From positions 62,001 to 126,000 of the forward strand of contig NZ_FNOT01000002.1 in assembly GCF_900107105.1 (NCBI RefSeq): 64,000 nt of DNA, read 5' to 3'. Positions within the stretch are counted from its first letter, which is position 1. Every line of letters starts with the position of its first letter. This stretch comes from Geodermatophilus africanus. Lineage in GTDB: Bacteria; Actinomycetota; Actinomycetes; Mycobacteriales; Geodermatophilaceae. The notes beneath the pieces were generated by a model. That model ran no database searches. It was not told the origin of the DNA and saw only the letters and a list, made by a program, of their open reading frames with translations. The translations under genes were made by a program, and so were the position numbers. Positions 40,998-49,905 of the stretch are shown one piece after another.

Positions 40998-42005
40998 ATG
41001 CCCCGCCCCGTCACCCTGTTCACCGGCCAGTGGGCCGACCTGCCGTTCGAGGAGGTGGCCCGGCTCGCCTCCGAGTGGGGCTACGACGGCCTGGAGATCG
41101 CCTGCTGGGGCGACCACCTCGACGTCGAGCGCGCCGCGAACGACGACAGCTACGTCCAGGAGAAGCTCGCGCTGCTGGACAAGCACGGCCTCAAGGTGTG
41201 GGCCATCTCCAACCACCTGCACGGCCAGGCCGTCTGCGACGACCCGATCGACGAGCGGCACAAGGGCATGGTCAACGCCCGGGTGTGGGGCGACGGCGAG
41301 CCCGAGGGCGTGCGGCAGCGGGCGGCCGAGGAGATGAAGCTGACCGCGCGGGCGGCACGCAAGCTCGGCGTCGACGTCGTCGTCGGGTTCACCGGGTCGA
41401 AGATCTGGAAGACCGTGGCGATGTTCCCGCCGGTGCCCGACTCGATGATCGAGGACGGCTACCGCGACTTCGCCGACCGCTGGAACCCGATCCTCGACGT
41501 CTTCGACGAGGTCGGCGTCCGGTTCGCGCACGAGGTGCACCCGTCTGAGATCGCCTACGACTACTGGACGACGGTCCGCACCCTGGAGGCCATCGGCCAC
41601 CGCGAGGCCTTCGGGCTGAACTGGGACCCGAGCCACTTCGTCTGGCAGGACCTCGACCCGGTCTCGTTCATCTGGGACTTCAAGGACCGGATCTACCACG
41701 TCGACTGCAAGGACGCGAAGAGGCAGGTGGGCAACGGCCGCAACGGCCGGATGGGCTCGCACCTGCCCTGGGCCGACCCGCGGCGCGGCTGGGACTTCGT
41801 GTCGACCGGCCACGGCGACGTCCCGTGGGAGGCCTGCTTCCGGATGCTCAACACCATCGGCTACGACGGGCCGATCTCGGTGGAGTGGGAGGACGCCGGC
41901 ATGGACCGCCTCGTCGGCGCGCCCGAGGCCCTGGCGTTCGTGCGCCGGCTGGCGTTCGACCCGCCGGCCGCGGCCTTCGACGCCGCCTTCGCCAGCGGGA
42001 ACTGA
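40998..42005 (+). CDS. Sugar-phosphate isomerase/epimerase-type TIM-barrel protein
   Basis: 335 aa from ATG 40998. [29 protein letters not shown] opens an AP-endonuclease-2/xylose-isomerase-like barrel; [36 protein letters not shown] and [15 protein letters not shown] give the metal-binding Glu, Asp, His and Asp residues, and [13 protein letters not shown] the last Glu. Members isomerise or epimerise sugars, inosose included. With the ROK, CUT2 ABC and Gfo/Idh genes it makes a catabolic operon whose substrate is not fixed by sequence; inositol or another polyol is a reasonable guess. Confidence 0.88.
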   Translation: MPRPVTLFTGQWADLPFEEVARLASEWGYDGLEIACWGDHLDVERAANDDSYVQEKLALLDKHGLKVWAISNHLHGQAVCDDPIDERHKGMVNARVWGDGEPEGVRQRAAEEMKLTARAARKLGVDVVVGFTGSKIWKTVAMFPPVPDSMIEDGYRDFADRWNPILDVFDEVGVRFAHEVHPSEIAYDYWTTVRTLEAIGHREAFGLNWDPSHFVWQDLDPVSFIWDFKDRIYHVDCKDAKRQVGNGRNGRMGSHLPWADPRRGWDFVSTGHGDVPWEACFRMLNTIGYDGPISVEWEDAGMDRLVGAPEALAFVRRLAFDPPAAAFDAAFASGN

Positions 42006-42113
42006 CAAAGGACCCCTCTGCCCCCCACCACTCGCAGCTCGCGGTGGGCCCCTGCAGCGGGGCCGCTCCGCTCCCCGCCGCTCGCACTCCTGCGGCGGGG
42101 AGCAGAGGGTCCT
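42006..42113 (-). repeat. Structured intergenic repeat, copy D (composite, three inner hairpins)
   Basis: Begins at the isomerase stop and ends 3 bp before the convergent gene's stop. Core, minus orientation (42022-42040). Long stem GGACCCCTCTGC (42010-42021) pairs GCAGAGGGTCC (42102-42112) with one bulged C. Inside: CCCACC/GGTGGG (42024-42048), CCCC/GGGG (42049-42062) and a perfect 12-bp stem GCTCCCCGCCGC/GCGGCGGGGAGC (42070-42103). Confidence 0.75.
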
Positions 42114-42116
42114 CCC

Positions 42117-42629
42117 TCAGGCGTCGACCGTGACCGGGGTCTCCATGCCCGACGCACGGTGGCTGCCGACCGAGCAGTAGAAGACGTAGTCGCCCTGCTC
42201 GAGGGTCACCGTCAGGGTGGCCGACTGCCCCGGCTGGAGGATGTCGGTCGCGGCGACGTCCGCGCCGTCGCGCTCCACCACGAAGTCGTGCGGCATGCGG
42301 CCCTCGTTGACCACCTCGAAGGTGTACGAGCCGGCGGAGTAGGAGTCCTCCGCGAGCTCGATGTACATCTCGCCCTCGGTGACGGCGACCGTTTCGCTCT
42401 CGGCCTCGGCCGGGGGGGCTGCCGGCGACGAGGGCGCGCTCGCCGCCGCGCTGCTCGAGGGCGCGGCCGCGGACGTGTCGGCGGCAGGGGTGTCGGCCGC
42501 AGGGGTGTCGGCGGCGGTGCCGCCGGCGTCGTCCCCGGAGCACCCGGCGACCAGGCCGATCCCGACGGCCAGGACCAGTGCTGCGGCGGCGCGGCGGGGG
42601 GAGCGGGCGGGAGTGGTCGGGTCGGGCAC
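42117..42629 (-). CDS. Cupredoxin-type copper lipoprotein
   Basis: 170 aa from GTG 42629, with GAGGAGG upstream. Signal and lipobox ALVLAVGIGLVAGCSGD; an Ala/Pro/Asp/Thr-rich linker of about 45 residues with TPAADTPAADT repeats; then a plastocyanin-like domain: VNEGRMPHDFVVERDG gives the first copper His, and YVFYCSVGSHRASGM supplies Cys, His and Met (C-x4-H-x4-M). A type-1 copper site for electron transfer at the outer face of the membrane. No cytochrome or oxidase genes are nearby, so its partner is unknown. Confidence 0.85.
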   Translation of the reverse strand: MPDPTTPARSPRRAAAALVLAVGIGLVAGCSGDDAGGTAADTPAADTPAADTSAAAPSSSAAASAPSSPAAPPAEAESETVAVTEGEMYIELAEDSYSAGSYTFEVVNEGRMPHDFVVERDGADVAATDILQPGQSATLTVTLEQGDYVFYCSVGSHRASGMETPVTVDA

Positions 42630-42787
42630 GCGGACCTCCTCGGGACGACGGCGACACCACCCCGACGGCGGCTCCCCGTTGCCCCGCGATGCTCCAACGG
42701 TCATGGACCCAGCGGAACCCCCTTCGTCGGGGTTCGTTCGCGGGCCGCCACCCCGGGGGAGGTGGCGGCCCGGTCCCGGACGGGCGG

Positions 42788-43288
42788 TCAGGCGGCGCGC
42801 TCGGCGGCGCGGGCGACCTTCTTGTTGGCCTTGACCAGGGTCTTCGCGGCCTTGCGCACCCGGCGCGGCTGGCGGTCGATCGTCCCGCGGGTGAGCAGGC
42901 CGATGCCGATGCCGAGCAGCCACACGTCCTTGGCCACCGTCAGCCCCTCCTGAGTCGGCGCCAGACTGCCCGGCTTCCGCATACCGGGCGTGTTCAGGTA
43001 GAGCCCGAGCAGCCCGCCGGAGAAGCCGGTCAGCACCGCACCGGCCACCGCGGTCGGCACGAACGGCGTCAGCAGCGCCGCCCCGACGGCGATCTCGCTG
43101 TAGGACAGCACCCGGACGAACGTCGCCGGGTCGACGCTCTTGAGGAACGGGTAGGTGCCCGACGCGAACCCGTGCAGTCCGGCCGCGGTGCCCTCGTCGG
43201 CGCCGCGCTTGCCCAGGCCGCTGTTGAGGATGAACGCGCCGGCCGAGATGCGGGGCGCGATCTCGGACAGGGTGATGGGCAGTGCCAT
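42788..43288 (-). CDS. DoxX-family membrane protein
   Basis: 166 aa from ATG 43288 with GAGGAGC upstream. Four hydrophobic segments, among them RISAGAFILNSGLGKRGADEG and YSEIAVGAALLTPFVPTAVAGAVLTGF, and the basic tail VRKAAKTLVKANKKVARAAERAA. This is the DoxX/DUF417-like fold; in mycobacteria a DoxX protein works with superoxide dismutase and a thiol-disulphide partner, but neither gene is present here. Function in this window is unassigned. Confidence 0.82.
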   Translation of the reverse strand: MALPITLSEIAPRISAGAFILNSGLGKRGADEGTAAGLHGFASGTYPFLKSVDPATFVRVLSYSEIAVGAALLTPFVPTAVAGAVLTGFSGGLLGLYLNTPGMRKPGSLAPTQEGLTVAKDVWLLGIGIGLLTRGTIDRQPRRVRKAAKTLVKANKKVARAAERAA

Positions 43289-43382
43289 GGTGCTCCTCGC
43301 TGGTCGCGGGCGGTCAGGGCCCGGTCTGACCCTGGTCGAGGGAGCAGTGCCCACCACCCGGGGCATCAACCCTGGGTCCCGG

Positions 43383-44951
43383 TCAGCGGCCGCCGCGGCG
43401 GGACCGGCCGCTGAACGACGCCGCCGAGTGCGTCCCGGCGCGTGCGGCGAGCTCGGCCCGGGTGCGCGCCGGACCCGACGCCCGTCCCTGGCCGCGCGCG
43501 GACGCCGTCCCGCCGCCCGACACGGTGCCGGCCTGCCCGGCGGAGCGACCCGAGCCGCCCCCCGACCGGCGGCGCCGGCCGCCGCCCTGGCTCTGCGGCT
43601 GGGGCTCGGGCGCGGGTGCAGGCTCGACGTGCGGCGCGACCGGGCCGGTCAGCGCGGTGATCTCGGCCGCGCCCGGGCGCACGGCGCTCACCGCCGGCGT
43701 GATTCCGGCCTGCCGGGCCAGGGTGCGGACCTCGCCGGCCTGGTCCGGGGTGGAGACGGTGACCACGGTGCCGCCGGCGCCGGCCCGGGCAGTGCGGCCG
43801 GAGCGGTGCAGGTAGGCCTTGTGCTCGGCCGGCGGGTCGACGTGGACGACGAGCGCCACGTCGTCGACGTGGATGCCGCGCGCGGCGATGTCGGTGGCGA
43901 CCAGCACCCGGGTGCTGCCGGTGCTGAACGCCTCGAGGTTGCGCTCGCGGGCGTTCTGACTGAGGTTGCCGTGCAGGTCGACGGCGGGGACGCCGGCCGC
44001 GGTCAGCTGCTTGGCCAGCTTCTTGGCCTGGTGCTTGGTGCGGGTGAACAGCACGCTGCGGCCCAGCCCGGAGGCCAGCTCCCGGACGACGGCGGCCTTG
44101 TCGGCGGCCTCCACCCGGAACACGTGGTGGGTCATCGTGGTCACCGGCGCGACCGCGGGGTCGACCGAGTGCGTCGTCGGCTCGGACAGGTAGCGCTTCA
44201 CCAGGACGTCGACGCCGTTGTCCAGCGTCGCGGAGAACAGCAGCCGCTGGCCGGTCGCCGGGGTGCGGTCCATCAGCCGCTTGACGCCGGGCAGGAAGCC
44301 GAGGTCGGCCATGTGGTCGGCCTCGTCAAGGACGGTGATCTCGACGGCGGAGAGGTCGCAGTGGCCCTGGCCGATGAGGTCCTCCAGCCGGCCGGGGCAG
44401 GCGATGAGGACGTCGATGCCGCTGGCCAGTGCCTGCACCTGCGGGTTCTGGCCGACGCCGCCGAAGACGGTGGTCGCCCGCATGCCCAGCGCCCGGGCGA
44501 GCGGGTCGACGACGGCGAGCACCTGGTTGGCCAGCTCGCGGGTCGGCACCAGCACGAGCGCGCGCGGCCGCTTCGGCTGCCGGCGGCTGTCGGAGGCGGC
44601 CAGCCGGGCGACCAGCGGCAGGCTGAAGGCCAGCGTCTTGCCCGAGCCGGTTCGCCCGCGGCCGAGCACGTCGCGCCCGACGAGGGTGTCGGGCAGCGTG
44701 GCCACCTGGATCGGGAACGGCGCGGTGATGCCGTCGGCGGCGAGCACTTCCACCAGCGGGGCGGGGACGCCGAGGTCGGCGAACGAGGCGTCGGCGGGGA
44801 GGGCGGCCGGGACGGCGGGCGCGGGAGCCGGGGCCGGCCGTGGCGCGGTCTCCGCGGGAACGGCGGGGCGGGCGCCCCGGCCGCGGCCACCGCGGCGGCG
44901 ACGGGGGCGGGTGTCCGCGGGGGCAGGGGTGGTCGGGTCGTGCGGGGTCAT
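43383..44951 (-). CDS. DEAD-box RNA helicase (RhlE/CsdA-like)
   Basis: 522 aa from ATG 44951. Q motif FADLGVPAPLVEVLAADGITAPFPIQ, Walker A GRGRTGSGKT, LVPTRELANQV, box II VLDEADHMADLGF (D-E-A-D), SAT in LLFSATLDNG, VATDIAARGIHVDDV and HRSGRTARAGAGG: all eight core motifs are present. N- and C-terminal extensions (about 45 and 110 residues) are Arg/Gly/Pro/Ala-rich, typical RNA-binding tails. Unwinds RNA duplexes in ribosome assembly, decay or cold response. A 211-bp leader without another gene precedes it. Confidence 0.92.
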   Translation of the reverse strand: MTPHDPTTPAPADTRPRRRRGGRGRGARPAVPAETAPRPAPAPAPAVPAALPADASFADLGVPAPLVEVLAADGITAPFPIQVATLPDTLVGRDVLGRGRTGSGKTLAFSLPLVARLAASDSRRQPKRPRALVLVPTRELANQVLAVVDPLARALGMRATTVFGGVGQNPQVQALASGIDVLIACPGRLEDLIGQGHCDLSAVEITVLDEADHMADLGFLPGVKRLMDRTPATGQRLLFSATLDNGVDVLVKRYLSEPTTHSVDPAVAPVTTMTHHVFRVEAADKAAVVRELASGLGRSVLFTRTKHQAKKLAKQLTAAGVPAVDLHGNLSQNARERNLEAFSTGSTRVLVATDIAARGIHVDDVALVVHVDPPAEHKAYLHRSGRTARAGAGGTVVTVSTPDQAGEVRTLARQAGITPAVSAVRPGAAEITALTGPVAPHVEPAPAPEPQPQSQGGGRRRRSGGGSGRSAGQAGTVSGGGTASARGQGRASGPARTRAELAARAGTHSAASFSGRSRRGGR

Positions 44952-45162
44952 GGGGTTCCTGACGCTCGGGGTGGCCGTCGTCGGCCCGGCGCCCACGCGG
45001 CGCACCTGCGGAGCAGGGCGGGCACGTCGTGGGCGGGACGTCGGACGACCGGGCGCGCCTCGGTGGCGCAGCCTCGGTCCGACGTCGAGTCCTGCAGCTC
45101 CGGATGAGCGGAGGGCGGCGCCGGTGCCACCACTCAACCAGACGCGGCGCCGGCCCGTGCGC
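44952..45162. other. 211-bp gap upstream of the helicase gene
   Basis: No gene. Probably carries the long leader and promoter of the helicase gene and the 3' end of the GlxA-type regulator gene's transcript. Long leaders are common for cold-induced helicases, but no specific element could be recognised. Confidence 0.4.
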
Positions 45163-46212
45163 TCACACGAGGGAGGTCCCGATCACACCGCCGCCGCGGT
45201 AGCTGCGCCGGTAGGTGCCCGGTGCGACGCCGATGGCGGCCCGCAGGTGCTGGCGCAGCGACGCGGGGGTCCCGAACCCGGCGTCGGCGGCCACCCGGTC
45301 GATGGGCGCGTCACTGGACTCCAGCAGCTGCCGCGCGAAGGCGAGCCGCTGCCCGGCCAGCCAGCGCAGCGGCGACATCCCGGTCTCCTCGCGGAACCGG
45401 CGGGTGAAGGTCCGGACGCTCATCCGGGCGTGCGCGGCGAGGTCGGCCAGCGTCAGCGGCTCGCCCAGCCGCTCAGCGGCCCAGGCCCGCGTGGCCGCCG
45501 TCCCGACGTCGCCGGACTCGGGCAGCGGCCGCTCCACGAACTGCGCCTGGCCGCCCTCCCGCCACGGGGCGACGACGTTGCGCCGGGCCACCCGGTTGGC
45601 CACCTCGCTGCCGTGGTCGCGGCGGACCAGGTGCAGCAGCAGGTCGATCCCGGCGGCGACGCCGGCGCTGGTCAGCACGTCCCCGTCGTCGACGAAGAGC
45701 ACGTCGGGGTCCAGGCGGACGGCGGGGAAGTTGCGCCGGAACGCGTCGACGTCCCGCCAGTGGGTGGCGGCGGGCCGCCCGTCGAGGAGCCCGGCGGCCG
45801 CCAGGACCGACGACCCGGTGCAGATGGACACCATCCGGGCGTGCGCGGCCGCGTCGCGCAGGGCGTCGCGCAGCTCCGGCGGGATGCGGCCCTCGCGGAC
45901 CGCGGGGCCGCCCATGATCCCGGGGACGACCACCGTGCCGGCGCTCCGGAGCACCGACCCGTCGTGTTCGGGCTGGACGGCGAAGCCGTCCGCCGTCCGG
46001 ACGGGCCGGCCGTCGAGCGTGGCGACCCGCACGCGGTAGAGCGGGGAGCCGTCGGCGGCCTCGGCGAGGCCCAGCAGTCGGTACGGCAGGCCCAGCTCGA
46101 AGCCGACCACGCGGTCCACCGCGAGCACGGCCACCTCGTGCGGGACGCCGGGTGCATGCGCCAGGGCCGGACTCGGGCCGGGTGTCATGGCCGGACTTGG
46201 GCCGGATGTCAT
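45163..46212 (-). CDS. GlxA-type AraC-family regulator
   Basis: 349 aa from ATG 46212; ATG 46230 and 46188 also fit (see the tandem repeat). N-terminal class-I-glutamine-amidotransferase-like (DJ-1/PfpI) domain with ICTGSSVLAAAGLLDGRPAATHWRD (in parts), the cysteine being in the usual nucleophile place; C-terminal AraC double HTH: LTLADLAAHARMSVRTFTRRFREET and DRVAADAGFGTPASLRQHLR. GlxA-type regulators sense small metabolites and often drive a transporter next to them; here an MFS gene is divergent by only 45 bp. Confidence 0.9.
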   Translation of the reverse strand: MTSGPSPAMTPGPSPALAHAPGVPHEVAVLAVDRVVGFELGLPYRLLGLAEAADGSPLYRVRVATLDGRPVRTADGFAVQPEHDGSVLRSAGTVVVPGIMGGPAVREGRIPPELRDALRDAAAHARMVSICTGSSVLAAAGLLDGRPAATHWRDVDAFRRNFPAVRLDPDVLFVDDGDVLTSAGVAAGIDLLLHLVRRDHGSEVANRVARRNVVAPWREGGQAQFVERPLPESGDVGTAATRAWAAERLGEPLTLADLAAHARMSVRTFTRRFREETGMSPLRWLAGQRLAFARQLLESSDAPIDRVAADAGFGTPASLRQHLRAAIGVAPGTYRRSYRGGGVIGTSLV

Positions 46213-46220
46213 GGCCGGAT
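46165..46220. repeat. Two and a third 24-bp tandem units at the regulator's start
   Basis: Units 46165-46188 and 46189-46212 differ by two bases; a third is partial (46213-46220). In the coding frame each full unit gives M-T-x-G-P-S-P-A and ends with a start ATG, so the gene has two equivalent start sites. Confidence 0.7.
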
Positions 46221-46257
46221 CCTTGCACATGTTGACCTGCGGGCCACTCCCTGGGCC

Positions 46258-47604
46258 GTGACGTCGTCCGCCATGCTGTCCGCCGTGACGAGAACCGCCG
46301 CGCCGCGCACGTACCGGGTCCACCCGGCCTGGTGGGTCGCCGGGGTGACCTTCCTGGCCCTGGTCGGCGCCGCGGCCTTCCGCGCGGTGCCCGGCGTGCT
46401 CATCGAGCCGCTGCGCGCGGAGTTCGGCTGGTCGGTCACGACGATCTCGGCCGCCGTGGCGGTCAACATGGCGCTCTACGGGCTGACCGCGCCGTTCGCC
46501 GCCGCGCTGATGGAGCGCTTCGGCATCCGCCGGGTCGTCGTCGGCGCCCTGCTGCTGACCGCCACCGGCAGCGGGCTGACCGTGTTCATGACGACGAGCT
46601 GGCAGCTGGTGCTGCTGTGGGGCTTCCTCGTCGGGCTGGGCACCGGGTCGATGGCGCTGTCCCTGGTGGCGACGGTGACCGGCCGCTGGTTCGTGGCCCG
46701 CCGCGGCCTCGTGTCGGGCATCCTCACCGCCGGTGGGGCCACCGGGCAACTGGTGTTCCTCCCGCTGGTGGCCTGGGCCGACGCGACGTGGGGCTGGCGC
46801 TCGGCGTCGCTGGGCACCACCGCGGCCGCGCTGGCCGTCGTCCCCCTGGTGCTGTGGCTGCTGCGCGACCGGCCGCGCGACGCCGGTGTCGTCCCCTACG
46901 GCGGGACGGCGGCCGACGACGCCGACCCGGTGCGCACCGGCGCGGCCCGGACGGCGGTGCGCGGGCTGGTGTCGGCCGCCCGCACGATCCCGTTCTGGCT
47001 GCTCGCCGGCGGGTTCTTCATCTGCGGGCTGTCGACCAACGGGCTGATTCAGCCGCACTTCATCCCGGCCGCGCACGACCACGGCATGCCGATCACCACG
47101 GCCGCCGGGCTGCTCGCCGTGGTGGGGATCTTCGACATCGCCGGCACGGTGCTGTCGGGCTGGCTCACCGACCGCACCGACCCCCGGGTGCTGCTGCTGG
47201 CCTACTACGGCCTGCGCGGGCTGTCGCTGTTCCTGCTGCCGACCCTGTTCGGGCCCGACCTGCACGTCAGCATGGTCGCGTTCATCGTCTTCTACGGCCT
47301 GGACTGGGTGGCCACGGTGCCGCCGACCCTGGCGCTGTGCCGGGAGTTCTTCGGTGCGCGGGCGCCGGTGGTGTTCGGCTGGGTGTTCGCCTCGCACCAG
47401 GTCGGGTCGGCGTTCGCGGCCTTCGGCGGCGGCGTGATCCGCGACGGAACCGGCTCCTACGACCCGGCCTGGTTCCTCGCCGGGGCGCTGTGCATCGCGG
47501 CGGCCGCCATGTCCTTCCTGATCCCGCGCAGCCCGCGGCCGGCCGTCGGCACGGCGCTGCCGACCGACCGCGACGAGGCCGCGGCCGCCCAGGCGCACGG
47601 CTGA
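46258..47604 (+). CDS. MFS transporter, monocarboxylate/oxalate-formate antiporter type
   Basis: 448 aa if GTG 46258 is used; ATG 46273 and GTG 46285 are in-frame options. About 12 helices. PLRAEFGWSVTTISAAVAVNMALYG and the loop AALMERFGIRRVV, then VTGRWFVARRGLVSGILTAGG, match the OFA/MCT-like branch whose members take up organic acids. A soluble middle loop (GGTAADDADPVRTGAA) splits the halves. Divergent from a GlxA-type regulator, which probably controls it. Confidence 0.85.
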   Translation: MTSSAMLSAVTRTAAPRTYRVHPAWWVAGVTFLALVGAAAFRAVPGVLIEPLRAEFGWSVTTISAAVAVNMALYGLTAPFAAALMERFGIRRVVVGALLLTATGSGLTVFMTTSWQLVLLWGFLVGLGTGSMALSLVATVTGRWFVARRGLVSGILTAGGATGQLVFLPLVAWADATWGWRSASLGTTAAALAVVPLVLWLLRDRPRDAGVVPYGGTAADDADPVRTGAARTAVRGLVSAARTIPFWLLAGGFFICGLSTNGLIQPHFIPAAHDHGMPITTAAGLLAVVGIFDIAGTVLSGWLTDRTDPRVLLLAYYGLRGLSLFLLPTLFGPDLHVSMVAFIVFYGLDWVATVPPTLALCREFFGARAPVVFGWVFASHQVGSAFAAFGGGVIRDGTGSYDPAWFLAGALCIAAAAMSFLIPRSPRPAVGTALPTDRDEAAAAQAHG

Positions 47605-47613
47605 GGAGGGCGC

Positions 47614-48798
47614 TCACGCGCGGGCCGGCGCCGCCGCGGCGGCGGCCCGCGCCAGGGGCCGGGTGAGCACGGCCGAGGCCAGCAGCGAGCCGAGCGCCAG
47701 GAGGCCAATCGCCACGGCCGGCGACGCGAGGTCGGCGAGGGCCCCGGCGAGCACGGCGCCCAGGCCCTGGCAGGTCGTGCGCGTCGACGACTCCGCGCCG
47801 AGCACCTGGCCGCGCACCGGCGCCGGGGTGAGCGCCAGCAACTGCTCCTGCTGCGCCAGCGAGGCGGCGTAGCCCACGCACGCCACGGCGGCGAGGAGGA
47901 CGGCGACCGGCAGGCCGGGCTGGAGGAGGAACGGCACGAAGGGGGCGGCCAGCAGGAACCGCAGCGGCGTGCTCGCCCGGCGCCGTCCGGCTGCGGTGAG
48001 GAACCGCCCGACCACCAGGTCCCCGGTGAGCATCCCCGCGGCGGCCGCGGCCAGCAGCCACCCCGCGGCGTCCCCGGCGTACGGGACGAACAGCGCCTCG
48101 CACCCCACGACCAACCCGTTGGGCAGGCACAGCGCCAGCAGCAGCACGCGGGTGTCGCGTCGCGCGAGGACCAGCCGGTTGCCCCGCGCGGTCTCCCGGA
48201 CGCCGGGCCGCGCGGTCCGCCGGGGCGCACGCTCCCGGACGCCGGAGCGCAGCACCGGCACCGCGACGGCCGACAGCGCCGCGGCCACCGCGAACACCTG
48301 GGCGGTGGTCAGCAGGCCCAGCAGGACCCCGCCGGTGGCGAACCCGACGATCTGGCACGCCCCGACCGCGACGTTCATCGCCGAGCGGGCGAGGGCGAAT
48401 CGCTCGGCCGGCACCACCTCGCTGAGCAGTCCCCAGCGCACGCCGCTGCCGAGGGAGAGGACGTAGGCGCCGCCCAGGAGCAGCGCCAGCCGGCCGGCCG
48501 TGCCGAGCGGGAGGGCGGCCTGCAGCACGAGGCCGGCGGTCGACAGGACCCCGACGACGGTGAGGGCACGGCGCGGGGCGGAGGCGTCGGCCGCGGACAT
48601 CAGGGTCGCGGCGCCGAGGACCTGGACGGTCGACGGGCCGAACAGGGCCACCGCGCTGAGCAGCGCCGAGCCGGTCCGCTCGTGGACCACGACCGCCAGC
48701 GCCAGGCTCGCCGTGGTCGAGGCGGCGACGGACAGCGCGCTGCTGGTCCACAGGGCCCGGAACTCGCGGTCGGCGAACAGCTGCCGGTAGGTCGTCAC
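47614..48798 (-). CDS. MFS transporter, multidrug-efflux-like
   Basis: 394 aa from GTG 48798. YRQLFADREFRALWTSSALSVAASTTAS is the opening of the MFS branch that includes many actinobacterial drug exporters, followed by about 12 helices, with a long cytoplasmic loop of Arg residues in the middle (VRERAPRRTARPGVRETARGN). Divergent from an ArsR-type regulator gene; 57 bp hold the shared control region with the inverted repeat at 48836-48855. Probable exporter induced by the regulator's ligand. Confidence 0.83.
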   Translation of the reverse strand: MTTYRQLFADREFRALWTSSALSVAASTTASLALAVVVHERTGSALLSAVALFGPSTVQVLGAATLMSAADASAPRRALTVVGVLSTAGLVLQAALPLGTAGRLALLLGGAYVLSLGSGVRWGLLSEVVPAERFALARSAMNVAVGACQIVGFATGGVLLGLLTTAQVFAVAAALSAVAVPVLRSGVRERAPRRTARPGVRETARGNRLVLARRDTRVLLLALCLPNGLVVGCEALFVPYAGDAAGWLLAAAAAGMLTGDLVVGRFLTAAGRRRASTPLRFLLAAPFVPFLLQPGLPVAVLLAAVACVGYAASLAQQEQLLALTPAPVRGQVLGAESSTRTTCQGLGAVLAGALADLASPAVAIGLLALGSLLASAVLTRPLARAAAAAAPARA

Positions 48799-48835
48799 CG
48801 GCCCAGGCTCGGTCGCGCGGCCGGACACACCCAGG

Positions 48836-48855
48836 CTTTCGGCTACGGTCGAAAG
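48836..48855. promoter_or_regulatory. Inverted repeat over a -10 hexamer
   Basis: CTTTCG (48836-48841) and CGAAAG (48850-48855) flank GCTACGGT, whose TACGGT (48844-48849) is the -10, 6 nt from GTG 48856. Symmetry and position make it a likely operator for the regulator encoded immediately downstream. Confidence 0.55.
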
Positions 48856-49845
48856 GTGGGTGAGCTGATCGTGGACGCCGACGTGCTGGCGCGCACCCGC
48901 TTCGGCAGCTCGCCGTGGGCGGAGACCCTCGCCGGCCTGTCGATCCTGCTCGCCCCCCAGGTCCAGCCGTGGCACCGGGACTGGCGCACTGCGCACCTCC
49001 CGCAGCTGCGCGCCCGGCTGGCCGGGGACGAGGTCGCCGCGGCGCTGGTGCGCGCCGCGTTCTCGCGGACGTGGACGGCGGACTTCCTCACCGTCCCGCC
49101 CCACGCGCCCGACCTCACCCTCGACGAGGAGCTGGAGCACCTCGAGTCCCTGCCCGACGACCGCATCCGGGCCGACCTGGAGTACGTGTCGGGCCCGCTG
49201 CCCGCCGTCCTCGGGGCGACCGGGCTGGCCGCCCGGGCCGCCGAGCTGCTGCGCTGGACGTGGCGCACCGGCATCGCACCGGAGTGGGAGCGCCGGCGCC
49301 GGGTGCTGCGTGCGGACGTGGTGTCGCGCACCGCCCGGCTGAGCACGGAGGGCTGGTCCGGGGTGCTCGACGGCATCGGCCCCGGCGTCCGCTGGCTGGC
49401 GCACGGCCGCCTGCAGGTCAGCGCGCAGCCGTACCCGCCGCGGGACATCCGCGGCCGGGACCTCATGCTCATCGCCGCGCACAGCCGGGGCAGCTCGGTC
49501 TCCTGGCACCTGCCCGACCGGTACGCGCTGGTCTACCCGGTCGTCGGGGTCTTCGCGACCGCGCCCGCGCCGCTGCCCGAGCCCCTGGCCCGGCTGCTCG
49601 GCCGCTCGCGCGCCCGCGTCCTCACCCGGCTGCGGACGCCCGGCAGCACCAGCGCGCTCGGCGCCGAGCTCGGGCTCCCCGTGGGCAGCGTCGGCGGCCA
49701 CCTGCGGGTGCTGCTCGACGCCGGGCTCGTCGAGCGGCGCCGCTCGGGCCGCGAGGTGCTCTACTGGTGGAGCGACGCCGGCCAGGCCCTCGTCACGGCC
49801 GCCGGCGCGGTCCCGGACGACGCCGGGGCACCGCAGCCCGGGTGA
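48856..49845 (+). CDS. ArsR-type helix-turn-helix regulator (DUF5937-like)
   Basis: 329 aa from GTG 48856, leaderless-type start. The first 220 residues form a soluble effector-like domain (RFGSSPWAETLAGLSILLAPQ, VQPWHRDWRTAHLPQLRARLAGDE) seen in actinobacterial ArsR-like proteins with a long N-domain. The last 90 residues are a winged helix: RARVLTRLRTPGSTSALGAELGLPVGSVGGHLRVLLDAGLVERRRSGREVLYW (read in parts). No Cys metal-box is evident. Likely repressor of the divergent exporter gene. Confidence 0.8.
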   Translation: MGELIVDADVLARTRFGSSPWAETLAGLSILLAPQVQPWHRDWRTAHLPQLRARLAGDEVAAALVRAAFSRTWTADFLTVPPHAPDLTLDEELEHLESLPDDRIRADLEYVSGPLPAVLGATGLAARAAELLRWTWRTGIAPEWERRRRVLRADVVSRTARLSTEGWSGVLDGIGPGVRWLAHGRLQVSAQPYPPRDIRGRDLMLIAAHSRGSSVSWHLPDRYALVYPVVGVFATAPAPLPEPLARLLGRSRARVLTRLRTPGSTSALGAELGLPVGSVGGHLRVLLDAGLVERRRSGREVLYWWSDAGQALVTAAGAVPDDAGAPQPG

Positions 49846-49905
49846 CGACGGCCCCTCCGGAGGCGCCCGCCGCGAGCGGGCGAGTGGGGAAGAGGGGTCT
49901 CTCTC
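49846..49905 (+). repeat. Structured intergenic repeat, copy E (weakest)
   Basis: Core CGAGCGGGCGAGTGGGG (49872-49888), ending GTCTCTC. Outer pairing CCCCTC (49852-49857) with GAGGGG (49892-49897), six pairs. Lies between convergent reading frames. Confidence 0.55.
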
